Shown: positions 7,503 to 17,283 of the stretch, piece by piece | Numbering within the stretch: position 1 is the first letter of the stretch | Layout of the letters: each line of letters begins with the position of its first letter | From: Pyrenochaeta sp. MPI-SDFR-AT-0127 | Taxonomy: Eukaryota > Ascomycota > Dothideomycetes > Pleosporales > Cucurbitariaceae | Assembly (NCBI GenBank): GCA_020747015.1 | Contig: JAGTJM010000154.1 | Location: forward strand, 1 to 21,803 | Direction of reading: 5' to 3' | DNA length: 21,803 bases | Made by a program: the position numbers and the translations under genes | Notes under the pieces: generated by a model | What the model was told of the DNA's origin: nothing | Database searches by the model: none | Seen by the model: the letters and a program-made list of their open reading frames with translations, nothing else

Positions 7503-9483
7503 TTAAGTATTATTAGCTGGTAGCTCAATAGGGCTAGTTGGCGCCATCCTATCTTCTCTCTCGTCCTGTGCTTCAGCGGGATCCTGATCTACAGGAAGTT
7601 CTACCGGCACATCTTGCGCTGGGAGTTCCCTGCGTTGAGCTACTTTATCCTTCTTGTTTCTTGAGGATTCACTGGGCAGTTCGTGACGGATTGTTCTTCC
7701 TCTTCTTCTCCGACGCAGGACCCAAGTAATCAAACCCACGATTACAGTCATCCCTGCTACGGATCCAATAACTGCGCCAGCAATATAGTCGTTGTTATCA
7801 TTTTTGGGGCTGGCACGCGTCGCAGTAGGAATTGTTGGAGAAACACTCGTTACAGGAGGATTAAACATAGTCGAGATCGCGGCGTGGGCGAAACCACCAA
7901 ATGGCTCTGTTAAGGTGGCACCTCCGTATCCCCTACAGATTGTAAGACACTACCATCATAGGCAGAGAACAAAGGTCCGGACACTCACGATCCACCTATC
8001 ACATCCACTACTTTCTGAGGGACCTGGTATTCTGGAGCGTAAGGATTGAAGGATGAACTCCACGTGAGGTTGCTTAAATCAAACAAAGCTACACCTCCCC
8101 ACTGATCACATTTCATGGTGGTAAGGTTCGGGAGCTGGCCGCTTGTTTCTACCGCATACATGTCCGCATCAAGCGATCCTCCAACGGTCATCATCTGCCG
8201 CGGACCGGCAGTGTGGCATGTATGGCCGAACTTAGGATTATTGCCGGAGTATAGTTTTGTCCAGGTGAAGGATGGCAGTGAGAGGATGTAGACGTCGTCA
8301 TACATTATGGATTGTATTGGATCATATCCTCCATAGATATATCTATCAACGAGTCAGATAGTAATATAAAGCTGTCCTTACCAGAGCGCGTACACATTGT
8401 GACTAGAGTTGTCTTTTGCAGATTTGACTCCTGGGAGGACGCAAAAGTCGACGCGCGGGGGAGGCGTTTCTCCTGAAGTGGATTGGTTGAACCAAATTAC
8501 ATCGACTTCGTTGAATGTATCGCACAAAGACACGGTGCTAAAGTCGATCTGCATGTGTTAGCACAGACCTAAGAATCTGTCAAGCAATAATATACCAGAA
8601 CGCCATTACTGAAAGTATTATTTTTATCGCTTGCACTTCGCATACCTCCAAACGTCACCAGAGTGCCGTTGGCCGTCTTTCCAAATCTTAGGCCGTGTAC
8701 TAAACCACCAGCTACGCGAGGAGCGCCTAATGTGTCCGTCGACACGTTTCGTGCAATTTGCGTGGCTAGGTCGATGATAACCATCCCCCCGAGATAAGTG
8801 ATCTGGTTGTGGGTCTCATTCGACATAGTGCCGTTGACATACTCTGTCATAGAGTACAAAACGTATGAGGAGCCGCGATCGACTTGGCCGTTCAAAACGA
8901 AAGCAATACCGAGAGAGATTGCTTCAGTCACTGCGCCCCAATTTGGACGCCGGGGCACAGCATAGGTTAAATCATATTGGTCCCATGCCATTGCTTCAGT
9001 GTCATATGACCACATCGAGTATTGGTCCGAGTCTGGTTGTTTCCAATCCGGATCACTTTGGTTAGCTAGGAAGGTAGAGCCTCCGAAAGTGAAGAGTCTC
9101 CGATCTTTGGCAAGACCTCGGTAGAGGGCACCTCTGACCATGTTTGGGGGGTTGGCGTCCATCTTTGTGTTCCCAAACCGCCCAATCCTTTTCTCGGTGA
9201 AATTAGTGGTTGCGTCCCATGGCACACTCATGTCTATCTCAAAGATATATTTGCCTACACATAATCTATAAGTGATCACGACTCTTAGAATGAATAACTC
9301 ACTAAATCCGAGCCAAGTGGTTTCATTTGTGCGATATAGCTGCACTCCGCCATCCACGAAAACGGATTTGTCTCTTAGCATGGCTGCAAGGAACAGTAAG
9401 TAAGGCAGTATTAGGCTGGATGTTTCACTAACAGGAATGATGCCAGCGTGCACACCTATCTCGAACGATATCAATTCCGTCAT
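7503..9483 (-). CDS. Kelch-repeat protein with single C-terminal membrane segment
   Basis: The minus-strand model is 9483-9303, 9254-8596, 8548-8394, 8342-7989 and 7932-7503. Introns are 9255-9302, 8549-8595, 8343-8393 (GTACGC donor) and 7933-7988. Exons sum to 1779 nt, exactly 593 codons, and every junction restores a sensible reading (for example HNVYIYGGYDPIQ across the third intron). Kelch-type GG blades include VFVDGG (about 41-46), LFTFGG (about 119), a YLGGM blade, LVTFGGM, YIYGGYD and MTVGGS. Near residue 499 comes DYIAGAVIGSVAGMTVIVG, a membrane helix to about 522, then RRRRRGR and a charged, proline-rich cytosolic tail. This is the common fungal layout of an extracellular beta-propeller on one anchor. 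The extreme N-terminus is uncertain: AMLRDK follows a good acceptor (ttccttgcag), so residues 1-33 may partly be an intron and a signal-peptide exon may lie upstream. Function is unknown. Confidence 0.82.
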
Positions 9484-10314
9484 CTTCGGCTTCCGCTATA
9501 TGCCGGGCCAGGAAGGAAAGAAAGAGAACATGCAAGCAGATCCCTGCTCTGAAACAGTCCGTTGCGAACATTGGTTATCAAGAAGGTAATGAAATTGGAA
9601 CTGCCAGGTTTGAAGTGGGCGCACGTAACTGCCAGCTCAACAATATAAACAACACATCCAGCTAGTGGCAGTAGATTACCATCGCAATGAGTTCGAAGAA
9701 GTTCGTTTTCAGTGTTGCACTGATCTTGGTGGTCAGTGCAGCAACGTCGGTGTAACACTAAATATGAGCTTCTTCGTAGAGCAAGCCTGCTTGTGACTCA
9801 CGTAAACATCTACCTTAATGTAAGGCGCAGCTGTGCCAAGATCCTAAGCTTCACAAGCACGTCGGGCCATCTTCACCTTTTGCATGTGAAATTACGCCAT
9901 CACCTGCACGCCTAGTCTCCTCCAGCCAAACTCCAGCCGATGCCCCGAACAGCGATCGGCGATTTGCCCAGCAGTGATATGCGTCGATAAGTGAAGAGGG
10001 AGGGTAAACTTCCTCCACGCTGCACTTCGCCAAGCCTGGCTGAAGGCAAAAGTCTGATTGCCGCCTTATTGGCGCGTAAGGACAGCTGCCAAGGAGCACC
10101 CAGGCAAGAAAGCCTGTAGTTCGATAAGATCTACCAGAGCGTGCGTAGTTAGTAGACGCTGTTGAAAGAGTACTTTAGTCAATAAAACGTAAATAAAAAT
10201 TAGTCAGGAGAAATAGAAAATGCCAGGTGTCATGCTCGAAGCGGGCTAGTGAAGTCGCATGGCCCGCTGTTGGACCGCCGTCCGCAGTTGTGGAGTTGCA
10301 TCCGACTGCCTGTT
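9484..10314. other. upstream flank of the Kelch gene, no gene recognised
   Basis: Composition is normal. It should hold the promoter of the Kelch gene and perhaps an unrecognised first exon. Short open frames at 9480-9758 and 9851-10099 (minus) show no family resemblance. The AT-rich patch near 10170-10220 marks the approach to the LINE fragment. Confidence 0.4.
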
Positions 10315-10780
10315 GACTACCGGTATCGTCAAGTCGCGTCATCTGCTGCGTTCGCGCAAGCCACTGGCCTGACTCAAAAGGGACTGCCACCGAAAACGGT
10401 CAAGCAGCTTGGCGATGAGCGCAGTGCAGCCGATGGCAGACTATGCGTCGCCGATATGGTACCCGCTCGTGACACAAGAGATGATGCAGCTGCTTTGGCA
10501 GTCGCAGAGGATCGCGGCACAGGCAGTCATCAGGGGATTCCGTACGGTCGCACTATCAATCGCGGAAGTGGAGGCAGGCCTGGTGCCGCTCGAACAGAGA
10601 CTGCACAGGCAGGCGATCGCGTTTTGAGTGACCATCCACAAGCTGGGGCAATCGCATCCGCACTGGACGATCCGACGGCAGAGGCTCTGCAGACGGCACT
10701 GGTCGCCGCTCCAGAGGATAACGGAGATGTGCGAGGGTGTAAAGGCAGATGGGGTGCTGGACAGGCTGGCAAACAGATAA
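10315..10780 (+). pseudogene. Tad-like LINE (non-LTR retrotransposon) reverse transcriptase, 3' end fragment
   Basis: GLPPKTVKQL (about 10380-10410) is followed, after a frameshift, by QPMADYASPIWYPL, QSQRIAAQAVIRGFRTVAL, SIAEVEAGLVPLEQRLHRQ, a stop at 10625-10627, and then in the same frame IHKLGQSHPHW, EMCEGVKADGVLDRLANR and a final stop at 10778-10780. These are landmarks of the segment downstream of the reverse transcriptase palm in fungal Tad-clade LINEs. The element is 5'-truncated, as is usual for LINEs. It carries one frameshift and one internal stop. The region from 10249 to 10315 may be more of the same but is not convincing. Confidence 0.8.
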
Positions 10781-10800
10781 ATCATATCAAATTGGACCTT

Positions 10801-10876
10801 CAATTTGATTTGATTTGGATAAGACCATTATCGATTTGATTTGATTTGATTTGATTTGGATCGATTTGGATATTTG
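10801..10876. repeat. TTTGA pentanucleotide tract
   Basis: Five TTTGA units run without interruption near 10834-10858, flanked by shorter runs at about 10802-10817 and by GATTTGGAT variants. The tract sits between the LINE stop codon and the end of the minus-strand hAT frame. It could be the simple-sequence 3' tail of the LINE, or a repeat inside the hAT end. The hAT frame stays open through it because pentamer repeats of TCAAA encode no stop in any frame. Confidence 0.7.
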
Positions 10877-10879
10877 GAT

Positions 10880-11209
10880 AGCCCCACTTCTCTCCCACGA
10901 TGAGATACATTAAGCTGCTCCTATAATATCCGCTTGTAGTCGGCCTCTCTGGGCTGTAACCATGTGTCCTACAAGGCTGAATATTCGCTCCGGCTCGGAC
11001 GGCATCGCAGGAATTGAAACGAGATCGATTGCCATCCGCAACAGACGTGGATTCTGGCGTCTTCGGAGAAGCCAATACTGAATCGGATCATCCACCAAGC
11101 AGTCGCCTGGATCGGTAGTGGCAATCCACACTGTGTACTCATCGCGCGTAGCCGAAGGTAAAGGTGCAGGTTGAGTGCTGGGCTTTCTGATTGATGCCAT
11201 AAATGTCAA
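10880..11209 (-). pseudogene. hAT-family transposase, C-terminal dimerisation region fragment
   Basis: On the minus strand the frame reads ATRDEYTVWI, CLVDDPIQYWLLRRRQ, NPRLLRMAIDLVSIPAMPS, EPERIFSLVGHMVTAQRG and RLQADIIGAA. A TAA follows where CAA would continue as QCISSWERSGAI. The order (PIQYW, PRL..MA.D.LSIPAM, SEPER.FS, RGRL..D.I) is diagnostic of the hAT dimerisation domain. It is a different family from the hAT fragment at 5330, which has SWDRLRL in place of AQRGRL. There is no ATG start here: the frame is simply open at the 5' edge. The upstream catalytic domain is missing, cut off by the short repeat at 11204. Confidence 0.82.
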
Positions 11210-11309
11210 GATGGGCGATGAAGGTAGTGGTCATGTGACTCTCTCTGCATGATTAATTAGCGTCACTACTTAGTCTCAGGCCCAGCTTGATTAATGAGAT
11301 AACTAACGA
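11204..11309 (+). repeat. short TG..CA-type repeat, copy 2
   Basis: It starts 'tgtcaagatgggcgatgaaggtag' and 'ggtcatgtgact', includes 'cactacttagtctcaggccc', and ends near 'gagataactaacga'. It is the counterpart of 5210-5316. It separates a hAT fragment from a Copia fragment, so it looks like an independent insertion or a recombination point. Confidence 0.5.
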
Positions 11310-11741
11310 TCGAAGAGGCAGTATATATCCTGCCAACTGACCTGCAATGGTTCCTCGGCGTTGAAGTTATCAGAGACCGAGAACAACGATTAATTCAACT
11401 CTCCCAGTTAGCCTATGCCAACAAAATTAGCAGACTTGCAGATAGGAAAGATGTCTAACATGATACCCTAATAGTAAGCGTTAAACTCTAGCCACGCGAG
11501 GGATTAGTATTACTATTAGAAGTTAACAAATATTAGCGTAAGATTAGTTCCTTACTATTTACCACTATTATAATATAACTAGATATCGCCTTTATAATAT
11601 TGCGTCTTATACACTTCCTCGTTAACCCTAGTACAGAGTATTAGGAGGCTACTAATAGAGTTCTACTCTACCTTATAGTAATAAAATTAAGAGTACTCTA
11701 ATTAGGAGGAGGTAATAAGCTTAAAGTAGCTAGCGACGTAT
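11310..11741 (+). pseudogene. Ty1/Copia reverse transcriptase-RNase H junction, RIP-damaged fragment
   Basis: From 11336 one frame reads TDLQWFLGVEVIRDREQR, LIQLSQLAYANKI, then (with stops) EVNKY, RKISSLLFTTIII, DIAFI, FLVNPSTEY, NRVLLYL, LGGGNKLKVASD. These are Copia landmarks: the LQWFLG..V motif at the end of the reverse transcriptase, the YQ..IGSLLY connection region, and the start of RNase H. The first 120 bases are almost unmutated, while from about 11450 CAA/CAG codons have become TAA/TAG, which places the RIP boundary inside this fragment. It ends abruptly at the LTR-like repeat at 11742, with most of RNase H missing. Confidence 0.85.
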
Positions 11742-12129
11742 TGTTAAAAGGGCTTTAGGTCCTTAGTAGAGTAGCTATAATATAAAGCAGCTGGTATCAC
11801 TAAGGAGCCCTTTCTTAGTAGCTTCTAGATTAGAGTAAGTAGAGATAGATAAGTTAGTTAAAGTAGTTCTAAGTATTAAATAGTAGTATTTAATAATAAC
11901 TTAAGATTAATTATAATAAGCTATAAGGGTATATTATCTAAGTCTATATACTTTAGTAATCCTATAGTTCTTATAGTATCCTAGAGAATCCTATATAGGA
12001 TCCTTAGGACTATATAACTTTACGGGGTATACATTATTATTAGCCTATATTTAGGCCTCGCCTAATACCTATATTCCTTCTACCTTCCTACTTATAAGTG
12101 CCTATAGCCCTCGTTATAGGTTCGTAATA
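11742..12129 (+). repeat. LTR, copy C (most complete copy)
   Basis: It starts TGTTAAAAGGGC and ends GGTTCGTAATA, where copy A ends GTAACA, so the terminal CA became TA. At about 388 bp this is the only copy with both halves. It interrupts the Copia RNase H frame instead of following a polypurine tract, so it is best read as a solo LTR of another element or a chimeric junction. No 5-bp target duplication could be seen (cgtat before, ctatt after). Confidence 0.65.
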
Positions 12130-12349
12130 CTATTCCCCTCCTTTCTTATTTTTATATCCTTATAAGTATTAACTAGAATCGTAATAATAAGCTAATAATA
12201 AGTTCTAAAAGTACCTAATATTATTATGCTACTAGTAACTATATAAACGCTATTAGTTAGCTTACTATAGTTTCTTATAAATATTACGCGAAGAAGAATC
12301 TAAAGTGCTATATATCCTTATTAAAGAAAGAATATATAATAATATAGGT
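12130..12349. other. RIP-degraded spacer
   Basis: No motif, frame or repeat recognised between the LTR end and the inverted LTR-like repeat. Confidence 0.4.
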
Positions 12350-12628
12350 ACTAGAGGGTTCTAAAATAGATCTAAGTGTAACTTAAAGGTATATAGGAGT
12401 GCGTGCTGTAGTAGATAACTAAGAATACCTCTATTCCTATAGGTCTAATACAGAAGGATAAGAAGAACTTATCCTACTATCTACTACTAAAGAGCTATAC
12501 TTATATATAGAGAAATAGGGGTAATAGGGCCTAATTAGGATAGTATTAGAGGTAGGTCTAATATCCTCTAAATAAACCTCCCTTCTTATAGGAATACGTA
12601 TACGTCTCTATTTCTATATAATATTTAT
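12350..12628 (-). repeat. LTR-like repeat, inverted copy of 3583-3857
   Basis: Its reverse complement follows the copy at 3583-3857 nearly base for base. Shared blocks are 'attagacctacctctaatact', 'agctctttagtagtagatag' followed by 'taggataagttcttcttatcc', and 'ttcttagttatctacta'. The TATA-like box reads ctatatataagtatagctc on the minus strand. It keeps some CA/TG that the plus copy lost (cagcacgcactcc against tagtatatactct), so it is the less mutated of the two. Confidence 0.7.
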
Positions 12629-13033
12629 TATATTACCCCCCTCCTTAGGAGAGATAGTCTCTAACCTATATAAGGCGTAATAATAGGCCTATTATACGCT
12701 TAAAACCGCTTAGTGTTAGGGTTATATTACTAAACTTAGACGCATAGTACCTCTATTAAAAATAAAATTATACCCCTAATATACTCTTATCTAGTGCCTA
12801 TATCTATAAGTTATCTATATAAATATTATTCTTCTTATAGTAAGAAATTATTCTAGCGCATTAGATCTACTATAATAATATACTTATTAAGCGTTAGGGT
12901 TATAGATTAGAGTTCTAGGGTTATAGAGATTAGCTAGAATAGTCGACTAGCTCTAGTGTAATAGAACGTTTATAATACTAATAGTAGCGTCTCTACGTAA
13001 GGTTTCCTATAGAAACTCTCTCTTAATAACTGC
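12629..13033. other. RIP-degraded 5' flank of OrsD-type ORF copy 1
   Basis: Near 12908-12945 it shares 'agttctagggtt.tagag' with 14830-14870, the region before copy 2, so both ORF copies seem to bring part of their 5' flank. Nothing else was recognised. Confidence 0.4.
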
Positions 13034-14578
13034 GATAATATATTTTATTTCTTAGATTAGTATTACGTATTAATATATAAGTAATATTAGATAGCTATTA
13101 TTAATCTTAATATATATCTTAAGGAGTAGTATACTATATACGCTATACTACGAAGAGATATTATTAAGTACTATAGTTAATTCTCTTCTATTAAACTAAG
13201 TTTAGTTTAACTTCTAGAATAGCCTATAGCGCCGTTTTCTAAACTAGGCCTACCGCTAAGAGGATTTTAGTATAAAATATACGACGTTATTACTATTAAT
13301 AAGAATATTATACGAATGTATTATAAGAAAGAGTAGCTATAAGCTTTAATAAGTAAGATAAGTACTTTATATAAAGATATAAAAGTTTAGAGCTTTTTCT
13401 AAAGTAGTAGCTTATAGAAATACTTTCTTATTAACTTAGATAATAAGGAAATTAGGGAAAGTTTAGATCTAAATATAGTAGCTACTTAATAACTTAATAA
13501 GTAGACCTAACTACGATCTAAGCTTAATAAAGAGTTATAAGTAATAGGGGATACTATAAAGACTAATAAAACTAGTTAGTTTAAGAGGACTAGGTAGTTA
13601 GAGTTCTTAAAGGGCCGTAATCTAGAGTATATTAGTAACTAGGCTTAACTACTAGATAGGGGCGAGGGTAAGCTATAACTTATAGTAGAGCTTATAGAAT
13701 AGCTTATTAAGCGATATATTAAAGGTCTACTAATACTCCTATATAAGATTTAAAGATAGCTCTAAAGTATAGAGTAGATAAATATTAACTAGCGCCCACT
13801 TATATAACTATAGAACCCTAAGAGCTAGGTAATATATAGAAGCTATATAGTCTACTTTATATACTTCTATCTATAGATTATTACTAATAAAGAAATATAA
13901 GTCTAGAACTTTATATTATAAAGAGAAAGAGTTATAATTAGTAGTAAGGAGGATAATAGTAAGGAGGAGGAGGAAGAAGAAGAGAGTATAGAGGCGGGTA
14001 GTAGTAGTAAAGATAGTAACTATATTATACCCTAATAAATACCGCGTATATAGGGTCTAATATTTAATATTATAAAGGACGCCTAAGAGATTTTTAGCTA
14101 GATAGAGAAGTAAAAGTATCTAGCGATATAGTTATAGCTTACGTTAGATAGCGAGAGTAGGACTATATAGATTTAAGCGCTACTTAACTTACTTTATTTA
14201 TTTCTATATATAATATATATAAGTAGTCCGCTAATACTAGGCTTTATATAGTATCTCGCTATACTTAGTATTAATATAGAGATAAGATAATTATATACTA
14301 CGAAGAATTATTCTTATATACTAGCTAGTATTATATATTATATATAAGTCTTAAGTACTAAGAAGCTTCTCCTATAGATATACTATAATAAGCTAATAGA
14401 TAATAATTAGGATAACTTTCTAGAAGTATATAAGAAGTATCTTACTAATAGATTATATAGCCTAATAAGTGAGACACTTAGTCTACTAGCGTATAGTAAG
14501 TATATCGCGTAGAATTAGGGTAATATAGGGAATATATACTAGTTAGAAGATAAAAAGATCTTCTATCTTAACGGTCGC
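13034..14578 (+). pseudogene. OrsD-type zinc-finger ORF, copy 1, RIP-inactivated and 3'-truncated
   Basis: One frame (codons from 13034) runs about 515 codons with many TAA/TAG, and I noted no TGA. Reading those stops as lost Gln or Trp codons gives the layout of the OrsD (DUF3505) N-terminal domain: an IFYFLDQYYVLIY start, a paired zinc-finger-like region in which Cys and His have become Tyr (IYDVITINKNIIRMYYKK), and then LYKDIKVQSFF with KYFLIN, the 'vQ.f....r.yf.v' segment. Downstream are a low-complexity acidic stretch (about 13950-13985) and NRLYSLISETLSLLAYSKY. Homology to copy 2 ends at about 14578, after NIYQLEDKKIFYLNGRL. Family proteins are large fungal ORFs often dispersed in repeats; their biochemical role is not established. 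Confidence 0.6.
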
Positions 14579-14903
14579 CTAACCTAGACGAGGCTAGACT
14601 TTAGGCCTAAAATCCCGCCTAAAGTAGCGTAGCGTTAGGGGTTTTATAGTTTAGACTATATCTAATTTAGAAAATTATTACTCTAGAAACCTATTCTATC
14701 TACCCCCTAAAGTCTAGTAACTTTAAACTAAGATGTAAAATTTATCTATATAAACTTAACTTATAAGTATAATTCTAGTTAGCTAATAAAGTACTAGTAC
14801 TTATAGGATTATAAAGTAGGTAGGTTAGAGTTAATAGTTCTAGGGTTTTAGAGTTATAATAGAGAACCCCGTTTAGAATAGTTGAGCGCCTATCTAAGAC
14901 GAC
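14579..14903. other. RIP-degraded DNA between the two OrsD-type ORFs
   Basis: It contains the 5' flank of copy 2 (shared block near 14830-14870) and an unexplained stretch at 14580-14820. The frame of copy 2 may begin earlier than 14904, because no start codon survives; ATG would be read as ATA after RIP. Confidence 0.35.
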
Positions 14904-17283
14904 GTCTATAATAATAATAACGATAACAACGATAATAACGATAATAACGATAATAACGATAATAACCGCATATAATCCGCAGATAATTAGAACTAGCCTA
15001 AAAAGATTACTAAAGATAATTATAAAGATATATTTTATTTTCTTAAAGAGTATCGTATACTAGTATACTAATAGTACTATATAGGAGTAGTTAATCTTAA
15101 TAGGTATCTATAGGAATAGTATACTATACCCGTTAAATAACGACGATAGGTTATTAAGTATTTTTTATATTTCTCTATAGTTAAGCCGAGCGTAGTAAAG
15201 CTCCTAGAGTAGCTAGTATAGCCTATTAAAGAGCTTAGGGTACTATTAGATAGTTTAAGGTACTAGATATACGGCTATATTATAGTAAATACTAGCGTTA
15301 TAAAGACCTACTATAAGAAAGACTATAAGCTTTCTTAGAGAGGTAATAAAAGCTTATTATTTAAGTCTATAAAAGTTTAGATAATTTTCTATAGTAGGGG
15401 ACTATAAAAATATTTTATTATTAATATAGGTAAGGATAAAAATAAAGAAAATTTAACTATAGGTTATATTATTCTATAATAACTTCGCGTATATAAAGAA
15501 GTACGTAAGTAGCTTAATAAAGATAAATAAGTCTTAGGGGATATAGTAAAGATAGATAGAACTAGCTAGTTTAACTATATAGGCTGGCTAGAATATCTTA
15601 AGAAGTATAATCTAGCGTATCTAGGCTATTAAGCGCGGCTGCCTAACTAAAATAAGATAAAGCTATAGTTAGCTATATAGCTTACTAAGCAGCTAATTAA
15701 AAATTACGTTAAGTATCTTATAATAATACTACGTAAGGTACGGCGGTAGCTCTATAGCATAAAGCAGGACGAGCTAGATATTAGGCTATTAGCGCGGCTA
15801 TAGAACCTAGAGAGCTAGGTAATATATATAAGATATATAATACGGTTTATATACTACTTTCTTCGTATAATTACTAACGAAGACTAGGTATCTAAGGAGC
15901 GAGGTAGTAGTATAGTGCTAAGTAGCGAGGGCGACACTAATAGTGAAAGCTATAACGACGATAAAGAAGATAGAGACGAAGAAGATAGAGACGGGGATAG
16001 GGACGATAGCGATAATAACAGCGAGAGTAGTATTATACTATAACGAGAGCTGCGTAAGAAAGTATAAGAGACTAATATAATAAAAGATACGCGTAAGCTA
16101 TTTCTATAGAAGACTAAGTAGAGAATACTAGCTAGAGAACTATAGTTTATTCTTAATAGTAATAAATAGGCAGCATAGCTAGAGGCTCTATATACGTTAC
16201 TCTACTCGTTTATATTTACGTTAACTAGCTATAATCTATTTATAAGTAGGTTAATTTACTTTCTAGTAGTACTAGGTATTAATACTAATATAGGACGTCT
16301 ACGTATTATAAAGTACTATTTATATATACTAGTAGGTATAGTATACTACGTACGGGTGCTTAGTATAGAAAAGCTATTACCTATAACTAAACGCGATATA
16401 GAGATAGAAGACGACTATAAGGATTTTAAAAGTATGCGGCGCAGGTATCTAGTTAATAGATTATTTAGCCTAATAAGCGAGATACTAAGTCTACTAGTGT
16501 ATAGTAAGTATATTATAGTTAACTAGGGTAATATAGGTAATATATACTAGTTACTAGATAAGAAGGTCTTTTTTCTTAACGGTTACCTAATTATTATAGA
16601 GCGCTTCTATATAATAGCGTAGAGTATACTAAGTAATATAATAGAGAAGCTATAGCAGCTACTATAGGTAGATTAGGAAGATAACTACTAGTCTATTAAT
16701 CTAGCGTAGATTAAGGATAATCTATTATTTACTAAATATAGTATATCTTTCGTAACTACTACTAGTAACGAGCTTTTAAATAGGCTAGCTTATATACTTA
16801 TAAAGGCTTATAGTAGTTAGGGCGGTATATAATTATAGATATAGGATAGTAAGTAGAATGTAAAGAAGGTACGTAAGTATCTGCGGTAGGTTAATTATTT
16901 CTTAGAGCTACTACTCGCGAGCGTATACGTTATATACGGATAGCCTAGGAGAGGGTCTAAGATTACGATAATTAGGCACTATAATAGGCTATTATAAGAC
17001 TATAATACGTTTATAGCTACAGCGCTACTTATAATCGTAGTCTACTACTATAAATTATAATCGCAATAGGATAAGCCTAAGGTTATACCGCGCTTCTTAC
17101 TACTATAGCTAGGGTAGGTTATAGTAGTCTACTTAGCGTACTTATAGCTATTTTAAGAGTATCTTATTATTTAGGTACTAGGAGGGGGCTTAAGCAACTA
17201 CGTTTAGAGTAACGAGTACAGCGTATAGGGTATAGATTAACTAACGAGGGTAATTAAGCGCGAGATAGGTAAGCGGCTGACTA
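14904..17283 (+). pseudogene. OrsD-type zinc-finger ORF, copy 2, RIP-inactivated
   Basis: One frame (codon positions divisible by 3) is kept from 14904 to 17283, about 790 codons, with stops only of the TAA/TAG kind in my reading. Order: Asp-Asn-Asn tract; DIFYFLKEYRILVY; zinc-finger-like IYGYIIVNTSVIKTYYKK with Tyr at Cys/His positions; IKVQIIFYSRGLQKYFIIN; TSQFNYIGWLEYLKKYNL; an acidic Asp/Glu/Ser stretch (about 15930-16040); NRLFSLISEILSLL; and VIYGQPRRGSKITIIRHYN with PKVIPRFLLLQLGQVIVVYL near the end. This matches the front and middle of large fungal ORFs with an OrsD (DUF3505) domain. Some relatives, as I recall them, carry a RecQ-like helicase further on; that part is not here. It diverges from the family after IKREIGKRL. 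Confidence 0.62.
14922..14966 (+). repeat. five 9-bp units GATAATAAC, in frame
   Basis: Five units (the first is GATAACAAC) encode Asp-Asn-Asn repeats in the frame of OrsD-type ORF copy 2. The tract has no CA except in the first unit. Copy 1 has no counterpart. Confidence 0.8.

Noticed and set aside
7538..8049. Plus-strand open frames opposite the Kelch tail
   Set aside because: Antisense to the fifth exon and intron of the Kelch gene, low complexity, no motif.
9480..10099. Minus-strand open frames at 9480-9758 and 9851-10099 as separate genes
   Set aside because: No recognisable domain; the first ends next to the Kelch start and is more likely its 5' flank.
10441..10839. Long open frames on both strands (plus 10249-10839, minus 10441-10803 and 10530-10772)
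   Set aside because: They overlap the LINE fragment in other frames; only the frame with DYASPIWYP has family resemblance. The first part of 10249-10839 contributes GLPPKTVKQL before the frameshift.
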